Positions 17,079 through 24,102 of a stretch of DNA of 39,236 nucleotides are shown here, piece by piece; the first letter of the stretch is position 1, and the number at the start of each line of letters is the position of its first letter. The stretch is from the NCBI RefSeq assembly GCF_900114705.1, contig NZ_FOTW01000039.1:1-39236 (forward strand). The letters run 5' to 3'. The DNA comes from Rugamonas rubra. Its GTDB lineage: Bacteria; Pseudomonadota; Gammaproteobacteria; Burkholderiales; Burkholderiaceae_D. The position numbers were made by a program, and so were the translations under genes. Below the pieces are notes generated by a model. It was not told the DNA's origin. It did no database searches and saw only the letters and a program-made list of their open reading frames with translations.

Positions 17079-17906
17079 TTAGCCAAAGCGTTTCGTCATT
17101 TTTATTTCAAGATCTTGCCTGAACCAAATATCAATTTCATCCTTAACCTCAGGAATCATTCCCTTCAAGATATGCACTGCCGCTGCCATCAAGTAGTCAG
17201 TTTCTTCATATCTAGTCTTGAACAGATAGCTCAACTGCCAAGCAGCGAGGAGAACTATAACGAGTTCAAGATTGGAATGAATACTCTTATCAGTATCGTC
17301 TAATAGCGGATGATAAATTGTATTCTTGTCGATCACTGCCGCATACAACAACAGGGCATACCTGAACTTATGTGGGGTAGGTTGAGCCGCCAGCATTTCC
17401 TTCACAGCATCTGCTTCGTGAGGTTCAAACAGAACCGCATAGATGGCATCGACTTTCTTATCGAAGCTGACAGCCTTCATCGTCCCCAGTGTGCGCGCCA
17501 AGTAATCATCGATCAGAGTTTCACATGCTCCTTGGTTGCCAGCCAGAACAGACCAGAGGGGCATGGCTGACGGTCCAATTTCATAAATAGTTCTTGTCCC
17601 TGCCAATGGTCGTGCTGCCTTGTCCTTGACCGGATACGCTTCCTCTACTGCCCACAAGGTCGTGCTTGATGGTGTTCTTTGGGCTGAGGCATACAGCGCG
17701 AACTCCGCACGTTCTACCTGGAACACGAGCTTGCTTAGCAGGTTCGATGGTTTTGCATCGGCCAGGCGCAACACGGTCCGCACCCATAGTAGCGTGCGCA
17801 GTGCATCAATGCCACTCAGTTCAACCACCTGGCGGCGCTTTTGCTTCGGCGGCGGCGGTAGCTCCTCATAAGCCATGAAGATGCTTTTCTTGGTGTTCTC
17901 ACTCAT
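17079..17906 (-). CDS. Hypothetical protein
   Basis: About 275 residues from the ATG at 17906 (a second ATG four codons upstream at 17918 is also possible). The N-terminus has a proline-rich basic patch, PPPPKQKRR. The rest looks helical and globular, with no signal peptide or clear membrane helix, although the stretch LELVIVLLAAWQLSYLF near residue 220 is hydrophobic. No family or catalytic motif is recognised. It is followed closely by the small acidic gene and is divergent from the gene at 18032. The 5' half is more GC-rich than the adjacent element DNA. Confidence 0.6.
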   Translation of the reverse strand: MSENTKKSIFMAYEELPPPPKQKRRQVVELSGIDALRTLLWVRTVLRLADAKPSNLLSKLVFQVERAEFALYASAQRTPSSTTLWAVEEAYPVKDKAARPLAGTRTIYEIGPSAMPLWSVLAGNQGACETLIDDYLARTLGTMKAVSFDKKVDAIYAVLFEPHEADAVKEMLAAQPTPHKFRYALLLYAAVIDKNTIYHPLLDDTDKSIHSNLELVIVLLAAWQLSYLFKTRYEETDYLMAAAVHILKGMIPEVKDEIDIWFRQDLEIKMTKRFG

Positions 17907-18031
17907 AAAAATTCCCATAAGTCAACACAGCAATGATACAGCAATCAGGCGTGCTTGCTGTCGACTTGCTGTCGATCTATTTATCGTCGCAATTACTACA
18001 CTCATTTCATCAACTTCTAGGAGAAAATGAA

Positions 18032-18352
18032 ATGAAAAACATTAATAAAAAAGAACAGCGCGAACACTATCTGAATGTCCATTTGTTCGGTTGTGTAAAT
18101 TGGCTTGTTAAACATCTTGCCGAAACCAATGGAATCGAGGCTCCTGCCTACTGGCAATATAAAGATGATTCCGACGACTACGGAATGGAAATCTGTAGCT
18201 GGTGGATTGTGTCAAGCAACATGGCATCTCGCTTGAAGAAGGCAGGGTATTGCATTGTCGATTTTGAGGAAGAAGTTTACTTTTGGGGCAGAACTTCCCA
18301 TGGAATTAGGATCAGTCAGGAAGAGTCACTAATGGAAGCAATTGGGATTTAG
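18032..18352 (+). CDS. Hypothetical protein
   Basis: 106 residues. I chose the ATG at 18032 because an AGGAGA box lies about nine bases upstream; a longer frame from 17933 lacks this. The protein is rich in Trp, Tyr and acidic residues (YWQYKDDSDDYGMEICSWWIVSS) and has no recognised motif or membrane segment. It stands alone, divergent from the hypothetical gene on its left, and is followed by a strong terminator-like hairpin. It resembles the small cargo proteins of unknown function often found on mobile elements. Confidence 0.6.
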   Translation: MKNINKKEQREHYLNVHLFGCVNWLVKHLAETNGIEAPAYWQYKDDSDDYGMEICSWWIVSSNMASRLKKAGYCIVDFEEEVYFWGRTSHGIRISQEESLMEAIGI

Positions 18353-18381
18353 TCTCATTCTGGCAGCATTGGTGCTATAAG

Positions 18382-18408
18382 AAATGGCAACCACTTGGTT
18401 GCCATTTT
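18382..18408 (+). terminator. Intrinsic terminator
   Basis: The perfect arms AAATGGCAACCA (18382-18393) and TGGTTGCCATTT (18396-18407) end in a T run. It closes the gene at 18032 and, by symmetry, also fits the converging secreted-protein gene. The inner arms GGCAACCA/TGGTTGCC recur in the hairpin at 19459-19476. Confidence 0.7.
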
Positions 18409-18447
18409 CCCATAAATATGAGTGTGTTTTTTCTGTGATTAATAAAT

Positions 18448-19143
18448 TTAACAGCCTACGCTATAATTTCCAGTTGGTTGTGGCGCAGAGCAGCTATAGC
18501 CTGCTGGAAGAGGTTCTTGTCCATAACTCCAGAACCAATCATTTATCGGAACTCCTGTGTCTATAAATAGTGTCCTGTGCCATGCCTGATAGATTGTTGG
18601 TCCCTTACTTGAAGTACAAACATCACTTCCCCATTCCAAAATGTATACCGGAACACATGCAGGTGGCGATGGCGGTGGCGGATTGTAGACACATGTGCTA
18701 GCAGTTTCAGTCCACTCCAAACTATCACCATTCGATGAAACTGGGCGAGTTTGAGTTATAGATCCTGAATAGCCAGCTGGACAATCAACAGTTCTAGTTT
18801 CCCTTTTAAAGCAATCATTATCCAATGTTTCCCAAGGACCTATAATTGTCTGAACTGGCGTTGATCCATTGAGGATTTTAGTAATAAGTCTTTGCGCAGA
18901 TATGTATTGTGTTCCCATATCACCCGTATATCCAACGGGGCATGACGTTAGCTGATTCTCTTTATAATACTCGTATGCGTATTGAGTTTTAGTAAATGAT
19001 CCGTTTGTCGAAATCATCGGTTTTGCTGGGTTCCAATTTGGTGCCATCATAACTGAGTCGCCATTGTAATTGTTTTGCGCGTAGCAATTATTAATTGCGA
19101 TAATAGACAAAAGTATACCTAATTTGACATAAAATTTTCTCAT
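18448..19143 (-). CDS. Secreted protein with CPxGYxG motifs
   Basis: 231 residues. The start at 19143 is chosen because GGAG lies about ten bases upstream and the protein then begins with a clear signal peptide (MRKFYVKLGILLSIIAINNCYA, cleaved after CYA). The mature part has two CPxGYxG motifs (CPVGYTG, CPAGYSG), several cysteines that could form disulphides, and a PPPPSPP linker. It is probably periplasmic or on the cell surface. Proteins of this kind appear on conjugative elements as adhesin or pilus-tip-like components, but no pilus genes are nearby. The family is not recognised with certainty. Confidence 0.65.
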   Translation of the reverse strand: MRKFYVKLGILLSIIAINNCYAQNNYNGDSVMMAPNWNPAKPMISTNGSFTKTQYAYEYYKENQLTSCPVGYTGDMGTQYISAQRLITKILNGSTPVQTIIGPWETLDNDCFKRETRTVDCPAGYSGSITQTRPVSSNGDSLEWTETASTCVYNPPPPSPPACVPVYILEWGSDVCTSSKGPTIYQAWHRTLFIDTGVPINDWFWSYGQEPLPAGYSCSAPQPTGNYSVGC

Positions 19144-19331
19144 CCTCAATCTCCATTTGCCTAATAATTTTAATGGGAGAAATGGATTTGTCAAATTTTA
19201 GAATTGAAGAGGAAATAATTATATGAAATTGAAGATGGAACGCAAATGCGAAGAAGGGGTGGACTGTGGGGTGTGTTGCAAATACAACAGCAGACAATAA
19301 TGTTTTCTCCCGCGTTTTAAAAGTCAATTAA

Positions 19332-19359
19332 TTGACATATTGGTTTTATTTCGTATATT
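19332..19359 (+). promoter_or_regulatory. Promoter of small RNA unit 1
   Basis: TTGACA (19332-19337), a 16-base spacer and TATATT (19354-19359). The same hexamers and spacing recur at 20534-20561, and the surrounding bases (TTTCGTATATT) are conserved between the two. Confidence 0.65.
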
Positions 19360-19365
19360 TGTAGG

Positions 19366-19435
19366 TAGCGGGACAAACAAAATCGAACCGGCTTTCTTAA
19401 ATAAATAAATTGCCAGAAGAGATTCTGGCTTTTTT
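19366..19435 (+). ncRNA. Small RNA unit, copy 1
   Basis: A predicted ~70-base transcript from the promoter at 19332 to an intrinsic terminator: GCCAGAA (19412-19418), loop GAGA, TTCTGGC (19423-19429), six T. Copy 2 at 20568 shares the promoter, blocks around GTAG, GGxACAA, GAACCG and TAAATAAA, and an almost identical terminator. The loops GAGA and GAAA differ while the stem is unchanged. It has no open frame of note. It may be a regulatory RNA for the locus between the two copies, which is inference. Confidence 0.55.
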
Positions 19436-19458
19436 GTTCCTGGCACTATAATTGACAC

Positions 19459-19476
19459 GGCAACCAGATGGTTGCC
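19459..19476 (+). promoter_or_regulatory. Hairpin upstream of the helix-turn-helix gene
   Basis: GGCAACCA (19459-19466) and TGGTTGCC (19469-19476) form a perfect stem followed by ATTTTT. It lies between small RNA unit 1 and the GTG start at 19500. It could be an attenuator, a terminator for upstream transcription, or an operator for the HTH protein. The same arms occur in the terminator at 18382. Confidence 0.5.
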
Positions 19477-19499
19477 ATTTTTACATAAGGAGTGATGTA

Positions 19500-19853
19500 G
19501 TGTCTCATGTTGATTTAGCCGCAGTTCTAGCCCATAGATCACCAGAATCATCTGTGCTAGTTAGTGACATCCATGGTATCTTCTTAGCATTGTCCGAGAT
19601 CGCTAGACAACAGCAATTCGATCCCAAGACGGCATACAGCACCTGGGACAAGGATAAGCTAATTAGTGAGGATGTATTGGCGCAATGGCTTGACGAGTCC
19701 CCCAGCTCAATTCAGAAGTGGCGATTGACTGGGAAGGGACCGAAGTATATAAAGAATCCTAAGTTAGTTAGATATCGTGTTGGCGACGTTCGGAAGTGGA
19801 TTGACCAGAACAGTGTCACTTCCACGGCTAACTATCACTCTAACCATCTTTGA
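19500..19853 (+). CDS. Helix-turn-helix (AlpA/excisionase-like) DNA-binding protein
   Basis: 117 residues from the GTG at 19500, preceded by AAGGA eight bases upstream; a longer frame from 19452 overlaps the hairpin. The C-terminal half contains LISEDVLAQWLDESPSSIQKW followed by GPKYIKN...VRYRVGDVRKWIDQN. This is the MerR-like winged helix-turn-helix pattern of AlpA regulators and excisionases. It is followed after 49 bases by the AbiGi-like gene and is bracketed by the two small RNA units. It may be the recombination directionality factor of the element, although it is far from the integrase, or a local regulator. Confidence 0.7.
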   Translation: MSHVDLAAVLAHRSPESSVLVSDIHGIFLALSEIARQQQFDPKTAYSTWDKDKLISEDVLAQWLDESPSSIQKWRLTGKGPKYIKNPKLVRYRVGDVRKWIDQNSVTSTANYHSNHL

Positions 19854-19902
19854 TTATTGCTAGTGATGTAGATTTGTAGGAAATCACACTTAGGAATTTA
19901 AA

Positions 19903-20529
19903 TTGAGCGAACTAAACAACTTTCCATTCTACGAACGACCTGACCTCAGCCCATATCTCGTTCATTTGACTAAAAACACCAGGGCGAAAGATGAGTTCAC
20001 AGCTTACGATAACCTAATTAATATTCTTAAAGAGGGTAGTGTGTGGGGGAGTGACAAGCGCGGATTCATCAAAGGACCTAATGAGGCAGCTTGTTTTATG
20101 GACATTCCGCTTACATCTTTAAAGTATATTATCAATGATAAAAATTGCACAGTGGACGATCCAAGATATGAGCCATATGGAGTTGTGATTACAAAAAAGT
20201 ATGCGTATGAGCACGGATGTCGACCCGTCCTCTATCTTTCTAATCAGGAAATGAAAGACCTACAAATCCCAGAGTCAGAGAAATGGCGTGTAGTTCGACT
20301 GGACGGCGTAGATGGGAAGAGTGTCAATTGGGTTCACGAACGTGAGTGGCGTTGCAAGGGAGATTTTAAGCTCCCACCTGAGCCTATAGCTGTCCTGGTT
20401 GAGAATCCCAACATTGCACAGCGATTGCAGAAACGGCTATTCAAGTCTCCCAAGTTGTATAAGTCAATTCCTAAAAGTATCATTCCTTTGAGCGTGGTTT
20501 GCCAAGGACTTCCTTATTTGACGCTTTAA
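19903..20529 (+). CDS. AbiGi/DUF2971-like protein
   Basis: 208 residues from a TTG start at 19903 with TAGGA upstream. The order of motifs is as in AbiGi-like or DUF2971 proteins: LVHLTKN at ~19, NLINILKEGSVWGS near 38-51, AACFMDIPLTSL near 64, GVVITKKYAYEHGCRPVLYL near 92, and the conserved HEREWR near 145. It differs strongly from the other AbiGi-like protein at 10953, so they are not recent duplicates. It probably forms an operon with the helix-turn-helix gene before it, and small RNA copy 2 starts immediately after its stop codon. A defence role is suggested by family and setting only. Confidence 0.6.
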   Translation: MSELNNFPFYERPDLSPYLVHLTKNTRAKDEFTAYDNLINILKEGSVWGSDKRGFIKGPNEAACFMDIPLTSLKYIINDKNCTVDDPRYEPYGVVITKKYAYEHGCRPVLYLSNQEMKDLQIPESEKWRVVRLDGVDGKSVNWVHEREWRCKGDFKLPPEPIAVLVENPNIAQRLQKRLFKSPKLYKSIPKSIIPLSVVCQGLPYLTL

Positions 20530-20533
20530 ATAG

Positions 20534-20561
20534 TTGACAAATTATTTTAGTTTCGTATATT
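20534..20561 (+). promoter_or_regulatory. Promoter of small RNA unit 2
   Basis: TTGACA (20534-20539), a 16-base spacer and TATATT (20556-20561), starting four bases after the stop codon of the AbiGi-like gene. It is a close match to the promoter at 19332-19359. Confidence 0.65.
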
Positions 20562-20567
20562 GGTAGT

Positions 20568-20640
20568 TCATCGGAACAAGTCCAAATTGAACCGACGTGT
20601 AAATAAAAAACAAATTGCCAGAAGAAATTCTGGCTTTTTT
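20568..20640 (+). ncRNA. Small RNA unit, copy 2
   Basis: A predicted ~73-base transcript ending in GCCAGAA (20617-20623), loop GAAA, TTCTGGC (20628-20634) and a T run. It is related along its whole length to copy 1. Two of its segments, GGAACAAGTCC (20572-20582) and CGACGTGTAAATAAA (20593-20607), occur again in inverted orientation at 20695-20742, where they could pair with this RNA. Confidence 0.55.
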
Positions 20641-20694
20641 GTTTTTTGGCTTGACAACTTGGAATTAATTTAATAATTAATGGCAATAATAAAA

Positions 20695-20771
20695 TTTATT
20701 TACACGTCGAGATAGATGACGGTTGTTCTCGGGACTTGTTCCTGTCATCTAATAAATCTCCCCGGTTCGAT
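20695..20771 (-). repeat. Inverted, partial third copy of the small RNA sequence
   Basis: On the minus strand this region contains CGACGTGTAAATAAA (20709-20695) and GGAACAAGTCC (20742-20732), both exact matches to copy 2 in the same order. A TCGAACCGG block (20770-20762) matches copy 1. The plus-strand RNA of copy 2 could therefore pair with a transcript through here. An independent stem AGATGAC...GTCATCT lies between about 20714 and 20750. I saw no convincing promoter or terminator for this copy. Confidence 0.5.
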
Positions 20772-21344
20772 AAAATCAGCAGTAGCCTATCAATAGACAC
20801 TTGTAAGCAGATAGCCCAGTAAAAGAAATGTGACTGCAACTGGTAAATCAAGTCGATGGGAAAGTTTGCAACCCAGAACAAATTGTAATGGGAAACTGGC
20901 TAGAACGAGGATAGTTGGAAAGCCAGAGGGAAGACAATCAGCAGACCCTCCAACTGTATCAGTAAACGATACGAACTGCGAAGTAGAAGAAAGTTACTTT
21001 ATCTTCACTCGGTGCTATGTGATCGCTACAATGCGTAACTAGTCGACAAAGTCAGGACTCAATTTTTTTAGATTGGGTTAGGGAAAGACTTTGTCGGAAC
21101 CGTGTGATAGCACGGGAACGACAAAGACAAGAATAAGTCCCCTATAGCCATTTCTAAATAATTTATAGAGTAGTGAACTAATTTATTGCATAGTGATCTA
21201 AGATCAATGATAGAGAAACATACCCGTAGGGGAAGATTAACAGAGTTAATCCTAAATGACGCGGCGGAAAAAAAGCGTGTTTTTAAATTTAAGATTTTTT
21301 GTCGCAAATGAAGAATCCCCCATTTGGAGGATCTGTTCTTGGTT
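20772..21344. other. Gene-free stretch with several stem-loops
   Basis: No convincing gene is present; the one 70-codon frame here has no family resemblance or ribosome binding site. The clearest structure is CGACAAAGTC (21044-21053) paired with GACTTTGTCG (21087-21096), a perfect 10-bp stem. Close after it comes CCGTG-TGATAG-CACGG at about 21100-21115. Smaller stems include GTATC-AGTAAAC-GATAC near 20957-20973. Near-repeats TAGTGAACTA and TAGTGATCTA occur around 21171 and 21191. It could be a structured RNA, an origin of replication or protein-binding region. None of these could be confirmed. Confidence 0.4.
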
Positions 21345-21857
21345 TTAGTAGCTTCTTCTTTTCTTCACTGTGACTATCGTAACTACTTTTTCCTTGGGTG
21401 TTTCTTCAACAAAATAATTTTGGACGTCTACGAACTTCCTTCTTTGAGTTGTTTCACCCGTTGCAGTCACATTTATTTTACTTGGTTCTCTGGCTTCATT
21501 TCGTAATGATTTTACCAATAGATGGTTTTCTACGAGACTTTTGGCGAGTTCTTTATCAATTAATTTTGTGCCTTCTACTCGATCTATTAGAAGATAGCCA
21601 TTTTTTTCAATGCCATACTTTTCTTTTGCTTCTTCCCAGTTTTCGCAGTTAGAGAATTTGTAGACTCCCTGGCGAAAAATTGCTACACGAAATATCTTTG
21701 ATCCATCGTCTCTTTCCCTATGAGTAAATGGCTTATTAGTCTTCTCGTCTTTGATTGATTTTCTACCTTCAAATTTCTCTACCTGAAAGAACTTAGGTGT
21801 GATGCCCCAATATCGGAATACGACATAGAGTAGAGGTTTTCGTTTTTTAAATTGCAT
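21345..21857 (-). CDS. Hypothetical protein
   Basis: 170 residues starting at 21857 with AAGGA six bases upstream. It is basic and mixed strand/helix in appearance. It begins MQFKKRKPLLYVVFRYWG and contains KSIKDEKTNKPF followed by a regular alternation of charged and aromatic residues. There is no signal peptide, membrane helix or recognised motif. It faces away from the restriction-modification operon. The low GC content agrees with the rest of the element. Confidence 0.55.
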   Translation of the reverse strand: MQFKKRKPLLYVVFRYWGITPKFFQVEKFEGRKSIKDEKTNKPFTHRERDDGSKIFRVAIFRQGVYKFSNCENWEEAKEKYGIEKNGYLLIDRVEGTKLIDKELAKSLVENHLLVKSLRNEAREPSKINVTATGETTQRRKFVDVQNYFVEETPKEKVVTIVTVKKRRSY

Positions 21858-21958
21858 AACATTCCTTATCGATAAGAAAGTTATACAATAAATTGTGAAT
21901 AAATCAATAGATAGACTTTTAGTTTTTGATTCTCGGCAATTAAATTACTTCCAATAAA

Positions 21959-21997
21959 ATCACACTTGTGATAAAATGGATACACATTGTGTGTCCA
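21959..21997 (+). promoter_or_regulatory. Two palindromic operators upstream of the restriction-modification operon
   Basis: ATCACACTTGTGAT (21959-21972) is a perfect 6-2-6 palindrome. TGGATACACA-T-TGTGTGTCCA (21977-21997) is a near-perfect 21-base palindrome. They share the CACA...TGTG core and lie 20-58 bases before the ATG of the small regulator gene, probably overlapping its promoter. This is the layout expected for autoregulation by that ribbon-helix-helix protein. Confidence 0.6.
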
Positions 21998-22016
21998 TTA
22001 TTCGTGCGGAGTCATC

Positions 22017-22205
22017 ATGAAAGATGCTGGAATGCGTATACGGGTAGAGCCCGAATTGCGCGAAGCTTTTATTCGGTTGTGTAGAGATAAGGATATGCCT
22101 GCTGCTCGCGTTTTACGTGCATTCATGAGGGACTTTGTTGAGAGAGAGGGCGATGATCAGCAATTTCCGCTCTCATTTAAAGAACAGGTCACTGAAAAAG
22201 TTTAG
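22017..22205 (+). CDS. Ribbon-helix-helix regulator of the restriction-modification operon
   Basis: 62 residues from the ATG at 22017 (GCGGAG upstream); the longer frame from 21987 runs into the operator. MRIRVEPELREAFIRLCRDKDMPAARVLRAFMRDFVER is the strand-helix-helix pattern of RelB/ParD/CopG-type repressors. It is the first gene before the methyltransferase and endonuclease, 14 bases apart. It takes the position that controller (C) proteins occupy in other type II systems, although those are usually Xre-type. It could delay endonuclease expression after entry into a new host. An antitoxin role is the alternative, but no small toxin follows. Confidence 0.65.
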   Translation: MKDAGMRIRVEPELREAFIRLCRDKDMPAARVLRAFMRDFVEREGDDQQFPLSFKEQVTEKV

Positions 22206-22219
22206 GTTAGGAATACAAT

Positions 22220-24100
22220 ATGGCTCAAATGGGAAAGTATGAACGCCTTAAGTTAGGCAAAGGTATTAGAGTAATCAGCTTCTTTACTGGTGCTGGTGGA
22301 TTAGATTTGGGTTTTGATTTGACAGGATATGATGTCGTCTATGCCACTGATATTGACGCAATGTGCTGCGAAACACTCAAGGCTAATTTGGGCGGCGTTC
22401 TATCAAAAAGCACGATTGTCGAACAAGCTGATATTAGAAAAATTGACCCAGCTACATTGCCCAAAGACATTGACTTGATAATTGGTGGACCGCCTTGCCA
22501 GTCATTTTCTGCATCTGGCAGGCGTGCAGGCGGAGCTCCTGGGCGTCTCGATGACCGAGGGACGTTGTTTGAAGCTTACTGCAAAATTATTGATCATGTG
22601 AAACCGAAGGCGTTCCTTTTTGAGAACGTGCGCGGCATTTTAGGAACCAATAAGGGTGAAGATTGGAATGCAATTGTAGAATCATTCCGGGATATTGGTT
22701 ATACGATTAGCTATCGCATTTTAGATGCTCTTGACTACGGCGCACCTCAGCAGCGTGAGCGTATGATTATGGTTGGGCATAAGCTCGACAGCGAGTTCCT
22801 ATTTCCCCGTCCATTATTTGGTCCCGATTCCGAAAACAATGCCCCTTACATTACATCGGCTCAGGCATTGGATGGGATTGTAGGTGACAACGAGGATAGA
22901 GATAGTTTGATGCTGCGAAATGGGAAGTATGCTCATCTATTGCCGTTGGTCCCACCAGGTGAAAATTATCTTCATTTCACGGCGAAACGAGGCTATCCGA
23001 ATCCCATATTTGCCTACCGTTCTAGGTTTTCTGATTTTTTATATAAAGCAAACCCTGATACCCAAATTAAAACTCTTATTGCTAGTCCCGGAAAATATAC
23101 TGGTCCATTCCATTGGGACAATCGTTGCTTTACGGTGCGTGAATACATGAGGTTGCAAGGCTTTCCAGATAATTACATCTTCGTTGGTGATCGCACTGAT
23201 CGAGTGAAACAAATTGGGAATTCAGTAAGTTTGAAGTTGTCTTATCAAATGGCAATTGCGATTGCAAAGCAAGTATTTGGTCGGAAGAGTGATATCAAGT
23301 TGCTGCCTAGTGATTATGCCCTTTCGTTTGATAGCAGAAAAGGGAAGAAGGCGGCTAAGACACGAGAAATTCATACGGCGGTTGCTCATAATTCAAAGGA
23401 GACGCCAACGTCGATGTTTAATTTTGTCGACTATGATAGTAGTGTCATACCGAACGAGTCATTAAGTTCTCGGAATAATGTTTCCGTTAAAGTGGTTGGT
23501 AATACTGCAAAAATTACGGTCAAGGCGGATAGCTCAAGAAAGATTTTTGCAAAGCTCCGGATGGAAATTCGGAAATCCGAAATTGGAGCTGCTAGTGACT
23601 TGCTGCCTGCGGATGCTATTTTAGATGTAACGGCGTATGGAGAGTCTGAACACGCAGTTCAAACCATGTGGAATGCAATTGATGATTGGGTTATTCGTTC
23701 AAGTAATTTCCATTCGTTATTTGAATTGTATGGGCATTTTACTGAACCGCACCCAGTTTTCCGCATTACCAGTTTCGTTGCCAAATCTGATGCGCCAATT
23801 GCCGCTTTTGCGAAGCACGTCTCCGATTTTGAAAACTGCTCTAAATATTTCCCAAGAGAGCACTTGGCAAAATTATTCGGCGTAAAATTTGGCACGTCAA
23901 GTTTTATTGAATTGGTCAGGATGCTAAGAAGCTATAGGTTTGACATTAGGTGTCATGAGACAAATATTGCTATTCCTAAAAATGTTTACATGGTTTCGTA
24001 TCCATTCACTTTGCCTTTTGGTAAACAGATGAATTTCTCAATTAGACCGCAGATTTTGGCTGAGCATAATATTTCAAATAATAGAATGGTGGCTGCGTAA
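22220..24100 (+). CDS. DNA (cytosine-5)-methyltransferase with long C-terminal extension
   Basis: 626 residues. All key C5-methyltransferase motifs are present in order: motif I SFFTGAGGLDLGF near residue 16, motif IV GGPPCQSFSASGRR with the catalytic Cys at residue 93, motif VI FENVRG, motif VIII QQRERMIMVG, motif IX VREYMRLQGFPD, and motif X QIGNSVSLKLS ending near residue 345. It methylates cytosine in its target and protects host DNA. The last ~270 residues are an extra domain not found in the usual 330-420-residue enzymes. I do not recognise it. The endonuclease gene begins two bases after the stop, so this is a type II restriction-modification pair. The recognition sequence cannot be deduced. 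Confidence 0.93.
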   Translation: MAQMGKYERLKLGKGIRVISFFTGAGGLDLGFDLTGYDVVYATDIDAMCCETLKANLGGVLSKSTIVEQADIRKIDPATLPKDIDLIIGGPPCQSFSASGRRAGGAPGRLDDRGTLFEAYCKIIDHVKPKAFLFENVRGILGTNKGEDWNAIVESFRDIGYTISYRILDALDYGAPQQRERMIMVGHKLDSEFLFPRPLFGPDSENNAPYITSAQALDGIVGDNEDRDSLMLRNGKYAHLLPLVPPGENYLHFTAKRGYPNPIFAYRSRFSDFLYKANPDTQIKTLIASPGKYTGPFHWDNRCFTVREYMRLQGFPDNYIFVGDRTDRVKQIGNSVSLKLSYQMAIAIAKQVFGRKSDIKLLPSDYALSFDSRKGKKAAKTREIHTAVAHNSKETPTSMFNFVDYDSSVIPNESLSSRNNVSVKVVGNTAKITVKADSSRKIFAKLRMEIRKSEIGAASDLLPADAILDVTAYGESEHAVQTMWNAIDDWVIRSSNFHSLFELYGHFTEPHPVFRITSFVAKSDAPIAAFAKHVSDFENCSKYFPREHLAKLFGVKFGTSSFIELVRMLRSYRFDIRCHETNIAIPKNVYMVSYPFTLPFGKQMNFSIRPQILAEHNISNNRMVAA

Positions 24101-24102
24101 AA

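Noticed and set aside
16885..17082. 65-codon plus-strand frame opposite the small acidic gene
   Set aside because: Serine-rich shadow of the minus-strand frame, which has a better ribosome binding site and an ordinary composition.
20830..21042. 70-codon plus-strand frame in the structured region
   Set aside because: It has no ribosome binding site and low-complexity polar sequence, and it overlaps several predicted stems.
20641..21344. Possible retron or group II intron RNA
   Set aside because: No reverse transcriptase gene lies on the element, and the characteristic msr/msd inverted repeats or domain V could not be found.
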